From: Anadara kagoshimensis
Lineage: Eukaryota; Mollusca; Bivalvia; Arcoida; Arcidae
Length of the DNA stretch: 64,000 bases
Assembly: GCA_021292105.1 (NCBI GenBank)
Contig: CM037871.1
Coordinates: 19,712,057 to 19,776,056, forward strand
Direction: 5' to 3'
A program made the position numbers and the translations under genes. Under the pieces are notes generated by a model, which was given only the letters and a program-made list of their open reading frames with translations, ran no database searches and was not told the origin of the DNA. Shown here piece by piece: positions 45,980 through 57,900 of this stretch (positions within the stretch are counted from its first letter, which is position 1; each line of letters opens with the position of its first letter).

Positions 45980-48900
45980 GCATTCCGACTTCACTTTTTT
46001 TAAAATGTTTTAGATATACAACATGGTGTCAAAGCGTATGGAAAAATTTAGGTGTCCCGGGTCCGAAACCGATACCGTTTCTGGTTCCTTAAACAGATAT
46101 TTAAAGGCGGTAAGTAAAGTTTGTAATCATGTTAAATGTTGGAGAATAATCAATTTCTTAAGACAAAATTACCTTTTATCTACATGTATATATATGTATA
46201 TCAACACAATCTTGTTTTCGAAAACGAAAGTCTTCGAAATAATCTGAAAAACTGACTTGATTTTTAGCTTTTCAAGTATGTACCAACCGCGTGATTCCGT
46301 CCAAAACTAGGTCACGCTTTTTTCAATAAGCGTTTGCGATATTTCATAATTGAATACATTTCTATATTTTAGTAGACTGATAGGATAACCACATGTGAGA
46401 TATGCGAGTGAATTGCAACTTTTGGAGCTGAAGGACAGAGGTCAAAGACATGATCTAGTTTTGACCTAATTCATGTATATGTGATTTGTATATTGGTTAT
46501 AACGAATTCTTATTAAACAAATACAAAAATACCAATCCATGTCCATACCAAAATCATAAAGCAAAGTAAAACATTGAAGCTTGCAAATAAGGTTCAACAC
46601 TTGAACATCCAAATCAGAAGTGAGCCCGGGTGCTCCGGGGGTACACACCTCATGCTTAGCTAACTACACTTGCCACATGTGTAATCAAAATTGGAATGGA
46701 AAGGAACATTAAACTTTGAGACGTCAAGTATATCAAGTGGTAATTGTTTTTTACAGAGATATTATTCCTTTTCAACAATTGTGATGACGATTTTAACCGA
46801 TTTTTTTTTTTTCAATATTTTCTTTTGCAGCACATATGCGCAGTTGATATGTCTCTACATAAAGAATACGGACGGGTTGTAGGGTAAGAAAAAATTAGTC
46901 TTATTTAAATTTAATTTATGCTGTCTCAGTGAGCTTGAACTACAAAGTTGCCTTGAGTGCGCGCTAATTGCAAAGCAAATATACTCATTATATGAACACA
47001 TAACATTTATTGTTACATCATTCTAGCCTAGCATGATCTGGCTGACACTAGCACCTCAGTGCACAGTAATGAGATCTACCAATACTGCCCTAAGGCATTA
47101 ACCCACAGTGACTCCTTAAATAAATTGCCTGAATGGTAGCAAAATCATTTCATGAACACAGAAGAAATGGGTTTTGGACTTCAGAATAGTGGAAAGATTG
47201 AATAAGGTTTTACATCCAAGTCGAGAATATTCAAATTATATTGAGACGGTTCTTTAAAGTGACATGACGATCCATGTCGTGATCACGGCTATAGGAAGGA
47301 TACTGTGACTATCACTTCTAAATGACGATAGCCTGTCGAAAAACCAGTTACAACCTTTTTTAAGTCTTGGTCAGAACAGTGTAGAGATAAGCTATATAAT
47401 AAAATTATCGAGGTGCGTTAAATCAAAATTTTACTGTATTTAATTCGATTAAGTTTATATTTATATAATTGTGTTTAGTATTTACCAAGGAAACTTGCCA
47501 GTATTGTTGGTTACTGATCCCGACATGATCAAACAGATTACAGTGAAAGAATTCTCAAATTTTACCAATAGATTTGTAAGTAATTTTGCAAACTTCCAGG
47601 TGGAAGTTAATTGTTAAACTTAATTCGCCATTTGTAAGTATTTTTGCAATGCAGGCTTCCCTGGTGAAAGTTCACATGTTCAACTTAATTCGCTATTTGT
47701 AAGTATTTCTACAATGCAGACTTCCCTGGTGGAAGTTCACATGTTCCACTTCATTAATTTGCCATTTGTAAGTAGTTCTGCAACGCAGGCTTTCCTGGTG
47801 GAAGTTCACATGTTCAACTTTATTCGCCATTTGTAAGTATCTCTACCACGCAGGCTTCCCTGTTGGAAGTTCACCTGTTTAGTTAATTCGCTATTTGTAA
47901 GTATTTCTACAATGCAGGCTTCCCTGATGGAAGTTCACATGTTCCACTTCATTAATTTGCCATTTGTAAGTAGTTCTGCAACGCAGGCTTTCCTGATGGA
48001 AGTTCACATGTTCAACTTTATTCGCCATTTGTAAGTATCTCTACCACGCAGGCTTCCCTGTTGGAAGTTCACCTGTTTAGTTAATTCGCTATTTGTAAGT
48101 ATTTCTACAATGCAGGCTTCCCTGATGGAAGTTCACATGTTCCACTTCATTAATTTGCCATTTGTAAGTAGTTCTGCAACGCAGGCTTTCCTGATGGAAG
48201 TTCACATGTTCAACTTTATTCGCCATTTGTAAGTATCTCTACCACGCAGGCTTTCCTGGTGGAAGTTCACCTGTTTAGTTAATTCGCTATTTGTAAGTAT
48301 TTCTACAATGCAGGCTTCGCTGATGGAAGGTCACATGTTCCACTTCATTAATTTGCCATTTGTAAGTAATTCTGCAACGCAGGCTTTCCTGGTGGAAATT
48401 CACATGTTCAGCTTTATTCGCCATTTGTAAGTATCTCTACCATGCAGGCTTCCCTGGTAGAAGCTCATCTGTTCCAACATCATTCGCCATTTGTAAGTAT
48501 CTCTACCACGCAGGCTTCCCTGGTAGAAGCTCATCTGTTCCAACATAATTCGCCATTTGTAAGTATTTTACAACGCAGCCTTCCTGGTTAAAGTTCACCT
48601 ATCCAACATAATTCGCCATTTGAAAGTATTTCTACAACGCAGGCTTCCTGGTTAAAGTTCACCTATCCAACTTAATGTTTCTTTTTCAACGTCCTTAATG
48701 TAAGATTATAGGATATATAACCCTGGAACAAAATGACCATTCCATTATAAAATTGTTCAAAAAAAAAACAAAAAAAAAAAACAACATGTGCTTACAGACT
48801 ATCAGTTACGACTAGGCACAAGTACAAGTGAATAATATCATCACCCCAAGCTTTATCAAAGTTTTTTTTAGTTTTCTTTAGACATAAAGCATAATGCACT

Positions 48901-51900
48901 GTCAGAAACAAAATGCCTTGTACAATAAGTAAATATCAATATATTTTAATTAAAGCTTTCTTTAAATTCAAACTTTGCAAAAAAAATCATACATGGTATT
49001 CGTTTTTAAATTAGTCATTCGAAGAATGTTTTAATCAGTCGCATGATATCATATTTTAATTATACTAGGATTTGATCTACGCCGGCGAGGTAATGGAAGC
49101 TGGAGTTAATGTTGCGCATGACGACCACTGGAAATTTCTCAGAAATACGCTAAGTCCGACTTTCAGCACTGGAAAACTGAAAAAAGTAAGTTTCAATTAT
49201 TACCTCCAAAACATGTAATGGCATATCTATTTGAGATGTACAAAATTTTAAGTAATTCGCGTTTCGGAGTTTTTTTTCACCTATCGATTTTTAAATCAAT
49301 GAACCACGTCTTCAAACAGTTTAAGGTAGTGTTTGACATTGAATGATGTACAGACGAAAATCTTTTATTGTTGTATAGTAGTATCAGTCTTAACAATTAA
49401 AAACATTTATTTCATTTTAATTTGTGTTTACTTACTGATATGGGTGTCTTATAATCCATTTTTGGCTGGGTGTCAATATTTTTATAAATTTCATGAGTTT
49501 TAATTTAACGGAATTGTTATCGCCCCGTGAAACACGATTTATGAGCGATCATCCATCATTTAAGACAACAATGTTTTTGAAATAATGGGACTTTTTTCAC
49601 AAATCATATAAAATTAAATATTTAAATATTTTATCACTTCAAGATCAATAAAATTGAGATTTAATTCTAAATTCGACTGTAATCGGTGTATGAACTTCAT
49701 TCTATGTACATGCATGCATACGGTTATACAGATATAAAAATAGGTGGTAATAACATAACGCCTTAATTTAAATGTATCTGGATACGCGACACAACAATAA
49801 ACTAATTTACTTTGCTTTGGAATCCAGATTTGGACTTGGATTAGCATGTTGGTTATTGAATTTTACTTTGCTTTGGAATCCTGATTTGGACTTAAATTAG
49901 CATGTTGGTTATTGAATTTTACTTTGCTTTGGAATCCTGATTTGGACTTGGATTAGCATGTTGGTTATTGCATTTTACTTTGCTTTGAAATCCATATTTG
50001 GACTTGGATTAGCATGTTGGTTATTGAATTTTACTTTGCTTTGGAATCCAGATTTGGACTTGGATTAGCATGTTGGTTATTGAATTTTACTTTGCTTTGA
50101 AATCCAGATTTGGACTTGGATTAGCACGTTTGTTATTGAATTTTATTTTGCTTTGGAATCCTAATTTGGACATGGATTGGTATGGTTGTTTTTGATTTTA
50201 ACTCTGCTTTGGGATTCTGATTTGGACATGTATTGTATGGGTTTTTTATGTTTTTGAATTTAACTTTGCTTTTGGATTCTGATTTTGATTTAGATTAGCA
50301 TGTTGATTTTTTAGCTCATCTGGCCTAAAGGCCATGTGAGCTTTTGCCATCACTCGGCGTCCGTCGTCCGTCAGTCCGTCAGTCTGTCAGTCTGTCAGTC
50401 AGTCCGTCTGTAAACTTTTCACATTTTGGCTATCTCCTCTGAAACCCCTGAACCAATTTTAACCAAACTTTACAGGAATGATGTATGGAAGGTCCTTTAC
50501 TTAGATTGCCGAAATTTTTTTGATCCGCCAAAAAACATGGCTGCCAGCGCAGAAGATAGTTTAACATTGGACCCTATGGGAAAAATGCATTTTTTACTAT
50601 TTCCTCAGAAATGACTGAAGCAAATTTAACCAAACTTTACAGGAATGGTGTACGGAAGGTCGTTTACTTAGATTGCCAAAATTTTTCTGATCCACCTAAA
50701 AACATGGCCGCCAGCGCAGAAGATAGTTTAACATTGGACCCTATAGGAAAAGCATATATTTGCTATCTTCTTTGAAACCGCTGAGCCAATTTGAACCAAA
50801 CTTTACAGGAATAATGTATGCAAGGTAATTTACTAAGATTGCCCAAATTTTTCTGATCCGCTAAAAAAAAATGGCCGCCAGGGCCAAACAAAGTTTAACA
50901 TTGGGCCCTATGAAAAGGCACATTTTGGCTATCTCCTCTGAAATGACTGAAGCAAATTCAATTAAACTTTACAGGAATAATGTATGGAAGGTCTTTTGCA
51001 AAGATTGCCGAAATTTTTGATCCGCCTAAAAATATGGCTGCCAGCGGGGAACATAGTTTAACATTGGACCCTATGGGAAAACACATTTTGGCTATCTCCT
51101 CTAAAACTATTGAGGCAAACTTAACCAAACTTTAGAGGAATGATGTATTGGAGGTCCTTTACATAGATTGCTAAAGTTTTCTGATTGGCCAAAAAACATG
51201 GCTGCCAGAGCAAAAGGTAGTTTAACATTGGACCCTATGGAAAAAACGTATTTTGGCTATCTCCTCAGAAATGACTCAAGCGAATTTAACCAAACTTTAC
51301 AGGAATGATGTATAGAAGGTCCTTTACTTAGATTGCCAAAATTTTTGGGATCCACCAAAAAACATGGCCGCCAGCGCAGAAGATAGCTTAACATTGGACC
51401 CTATGGGAAAAGCATATATATGCTATCTCCTCTGAAGCTTGGGAAGCAAATTGAACCAAACTTTACAGGAATGATGTATAGAAGGTCCTTTACATAGATT
51501 GCCAAAATTTTCCTGATTGGCCAAAAAACATGGCTGCCAGCGCAAAAGGTAGTTTAACATTGGACCCTATGGGAAAAACGCATTTTTGTCTATTTCCTCA
51601 GAAATGACTGAAGCAAATTGAACCAAACTTTACATGAATGATGTATAGAAGGTCCTTTACATAGATTGCCAAAGGTTTTCTGATCCGCCAAAAAACATTG
51701 CTGCCAGCGGTGAACATAGTTTCACATTGGACCCTATGGGAAAAGCATATATATGCTATCTCCTCTGAAGGTAGTGAAGCAAATTGAACCAAACTTTACA
51801 GGAATGATGTATAAAAGGTCCTTTACATAGATTGCCAAAATTTTTCTGATCTGCCAAAAAACATGGCTGTCAGCGCAAAAGATAGTTTAACATTGGACTT

Positions 51901-54900
51901 TATGGGAAAAACGCATTTTTGACTATGTCCTCAGAAATGACTGAAGCAAATTGAACCAAACTTTACAGGAATGATGTATAGAAGGTCCTTTACATAGATT
52001 GCCAAAATTTTCCTGATCTGCCATAAAACATGGCTGCCAGTGGAGAACATTGTTTCACATTGGACCCTATGGGAAAAGCATATATTTGATATTTCCTTTA
52101 AAGCTACTAAAGCAAATTGAATCAAACTTTACAGGAATGATGTATGGATGGTTCTTTACTTAGATTGTGGACATTTTTTTGATCCGCCAAAAAAATATGG
52201 CTGCCAGCACAGAACATAGTTTAACCCTATGGGAATAGGATATATTTGCTATCTCCTCTAAAGCTACTGAAGCAAATTGAACCAAACTTTATGGGAATGA
52301 TGTATGGAAGGTCCTTTACTTAGATTGACAAATTCAAATTGCCCGTTTCATTTACAATAAAGGCAAAACACTTTCAAAATCTCAGAAGCTGAAATTTCAT
52401 TAGACAATAAATGTTACAACAATGGCTCATTCACATATGCCCCTAAATGGTGTTTCCTCAGATCTCCCACTCCGCGCCTATATCAAAAATGGGGGAGCAA
52501 GTGAGAGATGTGATTTTAATCAGATTGAAAAAACTGTGAATGGTACATATAGTTCTACAGTGATTTCCTTAGCCATTCTGTCTGATATAAACAGCGCATT
52601 TTTTCATCACTGAAATACAAATTTGCTTTAAAAGCATTTTAGTCAGGTGAGCGATACAGGCTCAGCCACACTGAGCCTCTGGTTATATTTACTTTTCTTT
52701 TGGGATTCTGATTTTGACATGAATTGGTATATTTGATTTTGATAAGAATGACATTTTACATGGTAATTATTTTAGATGTTGCCCCTGGTACAGAACAATG
52801 TAAATACGATGTTAGAGATTATAACTGAAAAGTCAAGTAACGGAGAGTCAATGGAAATGAAGAGGTATGTTGTAATATAAGCAAGCTGCTTAAGCATTGT
52901 GTTTATTTTTTGTTTGGTATTTGTTAATTTGTGTAAATTAATTAAAAGCATTGCCTATAATTTTTGTTGAGTCTATTGAGAAATAACTCGAATGATGATT
53001 GTGCACTTTGCATAAATCCCACGTAACACACTGCAAAGCATGTAACAAGAGCACAATCTTATTAAAGTTATTTCTTAATAGACCCAACACAAATTGAAGG
53101 CAGCGCTTATAATTAAATGACGTAAATAAAGAGGCCAAAAGAACATGATACTATGCAAAAAATATCAAATTTATTAAACAAATAATTTCATTGTAAACAA
53201 CAATGATATGTGTACATGAATTTATTATCAGGTAGCCATATTGCATATAATCAGGTCTATAGGAAATAACCATATCTTTTTAGCGTGAAAATGTAGTGGG
53301 CGGGTCTTGGCAAAACAAGTCGATTAGGTAATTATTCCTAACCTTTAAGCCAATCAGAATGCGTGAAAATTGTAAAATTTAATTATTAACAAATATTTAC
53401 ATTTGGGATGTTTAAATGTATTAAACTTTGTTTAAGATCAGATGGCAGTTATAGGAGTATAAATACCATTGCTAATGTGACGTCACTCTTCCTTGTGGCT
53501 ATACGCGTGGCGTCATTGATTGGCTGTTCCAGCGATTGGAAATAATTAAATGACATAAAAAGAGACAAAAAGAACAAGATACTATGCAAAAAGTATATAG
53601 TTTATTAAACAAATAACTTCAATGTAAATAACAATGCTATGTGTACTTGAATGTATTATCAGGTAGCCATATTGTACAAACCCAGGTCCATGAGGACATA
53701 ACCATAACTTTTTAGCAAATCAGAATGCGTGGCAAAACAGGTCTATGAGAAAATAGCTCTTAACCTTTAAGCCAATCTGAATACGTGAAGATAGTAAAAT
53801 TTAATTATTAACAAATAAAGTGTTGACGCACGGATATTGCAAGCCTTGGCTTATCAAGACCCTCAACTTTTACAGCTTCCACAGTAAAAATGACGAGATA
53901 AGCTGTTAAAGTTGTAAAAGGGTTTGTGTAAAATTCCCAACTTCACATGTCATGTTACAGACTTCCCCCTTGCATATACCCTTTGGCGCACTGCTAAGGT
54001 AAAATTTATGTCATTTTACCCGATTCAGTCAGTCAATCAATTTCTAAATGAATAGTTAGGATACACATTGTCTTATCTTATTATTAATGACATCAAACAG
54101 TGTTTAATAACTCGTGCAGATATTGCAAACTGAGGGTTTCAGCGAAAGTTTTATTTAGCTCTTTTTGCGGTCTAAATCTTCGGCTCATATAAAACTGCGC
54201 TTAAAGTATGACAACTCGACACTGAATGCACGCATTAAGTCGGTGCGCTAAATTAAATCTGTGTTTAATTTTTTCGCACGTAATATCGTCAAATATTGTC
54301 CTTTGCAGTGCGCTCAGAGCAACGTGAAGAGGTTTTTTGGCGTGACATGCCTGCCGTGATACGGGTATCGGTTTTTTAAATTTCTTTTCAGAAAGACCCC
54401 TTGATTTATTTTGAAATGCCTAGTACTTTGCGAAAAAAACGGTCACTACCTATTTTCATACTTCAAGGGTTCTATCCAATAGTGGTAAAATAATAAATGA
54501 TAGTGTCAGTTGTTTATGTCACATTGCATTATAGTATAATTTCAATATTTTTGTTCAATCTTAAATTCTAGTTTATGTAATCGTTACACTAATGACCACA
54601 GCGGTTGCTCATTTTTAGCGTACCCGTTCCGTAAGTTGAAGGTTGTGGGTCAAACCACAACCGGTTCTGACCCCGTACTTTAAAGTGGGTTGTGACTGTT
54701 CTTTCGCTAAGCACATGGTATAACGAAATGAAATTCACGGTTCTTCCAAATGAGAACTTGCAAATAAACGAGGTTCCATTTCATGGAAAGCTTGGCTTGA
54801 TAAAGAACCCTGTTGTATAATGCCATCAGCGATACGTACAGGCAAAATTTCTGCGCCTTCGACTAAAGCAAGCGATGTCTCGAAATAAGTTAAATATTCT

Positions 54901-57900
54901 TGACTGGGGTGTTAAGCACCATTACGCAGCTCTACTACTCAACTCTTTATACTTGGGATGTATATATGCGCCCGTTATTGTTATATTGTTTTTGTTATTT
55001 AAACTCCTATTCTAGTTTATTTGGTGGTTACACCATGGACGTGATAGCCAGTACAGGTTTTGGGCTAGAGGTTAATTCTCTGAAAAATCCAGATGATCCG
55101 TTTGTCAAACATGCAAAGACATTTTTCACTGGAACTTTTACATCATCAGCTCTACTCGTAACAAGTGAGTTTGCTTATTTTTAAATTAATTATAAACATT
55201 CGTTATAACAATCGATTTTACGTAATGATAATGCAAGCTTAGTCTTATCAAGGCCCTCATAAAGTTTTCGATGTCTCTTTATCCGAAATTACCCAGGGTA
55301 TATTTGACTTCCCACAGTTCCATGTCCTTTCATTGTCAGTTTTGATGAAACAAGTGGCGGGGTAGCTTACTAAACAGGGAGTGCTTACCCCTCTGGAACA
55401 CTCGATCTCACTTCCCTGGCGGAAAATTAATGTGTTTAGCTTGAATTGCCAGTTTCAATGTTTTTACATTGCTTTGGGATTTTGGTTTGGGCATGGATTA
55501 ATGTGGTTTTCTTATTCACCATGTGTTTAGTGGGAAAGAACAAATGTTTTACCACAGACAAATTAATATCACTTTACAGAGATGGCTAATAAGGTGAAAG
55601 CATGAGGGACAGAGATATAACATGAAAATTACCGACGCAAATTTGGCAAGCGAAATAAAACCCTTTTCACACTAGAATCTTTCCGAGTTTTAGGCGTTGA
55701 GAGACTCTATTACCGTAACAACGCTTAAGTCCACACAACTTATGTTACCCCTCCGAAATTAAACGTAAAAAGCGGTTTCAAAGTTTTTAATTTGCTTTTG
55801 GATTGTGATTTGGGCATAGATTGGTGTTTTTTTTACTTTATGTATGTAAACAGTTTGCTTGTGTATTCCAATATAGTATTTTATCTTTACTTCTGTTACA
55901 ATTCCAACCTCTTGCATTATATATTGCTATTGGCATTTAATTCTTTTCCATTGATATTTAAAATACTGTCTTATGTTCTATGTTTTATGAAAATGGTAGA
56001 CACATGTAGCTGCATATTGTTTCATACTTAAATAAATGGTTTAACAAGGCAGCCAATGATTGCAATAGGTACCAACCTCGCTTTGATGATATCTTTTTTC
56101 GAATGCATTTTAGTAGCTTTTGTATATTGTAGTTGAAATAGATACCAACTTCGTTTTTTTATGATATCTTTTTTTCGAATGCATCTTAGTAGCTTTGGTA
56201 GTCTAAAAAGACAAATAAAAACAATTTGTTTTATTTTCAGTGATGTTTCCCAGAATAGTTAGTTTGTACCGTTTCTTCAACATTTCTTTCTTCCCAAAGA
56301 ATTTAATAAATTTTTTTGAAGACGTGATTAACAAAACGATCGAAATGAGAAAGGGAGACTCCGATGTAAGTATGATGGATGATGTGTCATTGCTATTTTT
56401 TACTTATCTTCTTCTTAATATTTATGCATAAAATACATGGTATACTAATAGTACAAAGTTGATGGGTTTGGTAGAGTTCACTTGAGTCATTCGATTTTTT
56501 GTCATTTCAACATACAAAAAATGTATGGATTTTCACAATATTGGATTCAAGCACTACTGATGAGAAATTTTATACCAAAACGGTCATCTAGTGTAAAAAC
56601 AGCTGTAGTTTTTATTATGATACATCTTGCTAGTGGTTTAAATAACCTATATGACATTCAATCCCTGATGCATCTAATCTATTTAACTTATTGTTTTAAG
56701 TTGATTTGGAATAGTACATTTTGGTACTTCAATTTTCTTATTTCAACGTTCAAAATATTTGGATTTCAACATTTCGAGCAGAGCACTACGGATGACTAAT
56801 TTTACTCCTAAATGGCCGTCTAGCTTTGAAAAATTAGTTCTGTGTCCAGGATTGCCCTGGATATATTTGGCATCCCATAGCGTCCCATAGTTCGATGTTC
56901 CTTTCACACAATTTTGATTACACACGTGGCAAGTGTAGCTAACGAAACAGGAAGTGCTTATCCTTTGGAGGACCTGGTCTCACTTCCCTGGTGGAAGTTC
57001 ACATGTCTAACCTGACTTATGAGTTCAAAAGTTTTTACTTTCATTCTGTGATTCGGACATGGATTAGTATGTATGTTGTTGATTGTTAAGGAATAATATA
57101 AACAACTCTATTTTTTACAATGTGCAATATGAACCATTAGTAATAAAGAATGTCAGATTGTTGGAACTCTTTAATTGCACAATAATACATCATGTACAAG
57201 CATATTTCAAGAGCACCAACACGTTGTCAGAAGTCTTATTTTTAGTTCCCGAGATACAGGTTCTTTCTTTCTCTGTGTAGTTTGGGAATTTTTAACTTCT
57301 TCTTTGTTTTCTGTTGTACTCTTGAATATGTTAGGATAATATTTCCTCACTTTTCTGGTGGATGTTGACGTGTTTAACTTATTGCCAGTTTCAAAGTTAT
57401 GACTTTGCTTTTGGATTGTGATTTGAACATGGTTTTGTATGGTTGTTTTATATTGTTACCACACATTTCTTTTCCAAAGATTCCATTTATTATTCATGAA
57501 TATTTTTTCCAGACTTACAAAGATTTTCTTCAATTAATGTTGAATGCTAACAAAGAACGAAGTGATTCTGGTGGAAAACATACAAAAGGTATTTACATTT
57601 GTTTATGACCCATTTAATTGGTTTACCTACCTATCGTAAATTATGTTCCTCAACATGTTTTCATTAGACTAATATGTAAGGTATTAATCAGCAAAATGTT
57701 GTTCGCAAATTAATTCCACACGAAATTTCATGAAACGGCAGCTCAGTTGGTATAGTGTTGGCTCTGTGTGTGTGTGAGTTCGTGATCGAGCGTAGTGAAA
57801 AGGGTCAAATTGCTGCCATTGTAACTGGTGATGTCTCCATATAACTAAAATATTCTTTACCTGGACATAAAACACCGTTCAATTAATAAAAGAAAGTTGT

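Noticed and set aside
45761-46092. 100-codon plus frame through TC and GT repeats
   Set aside because: Only its last 26 codons (P450 exon 2) are real; the rest is microsatellite.
47573-48680. CRISPR-like regularly spaced repeats
   Set aside because: The units are a eukaryotic intronic minisatellite with similar, not unique, spacers.
52422-52613. 63-codon frame near the end of hairpin repeat copy 3
   Set aside because: It lies inside a non-coding repeat; no conserved motif seen.
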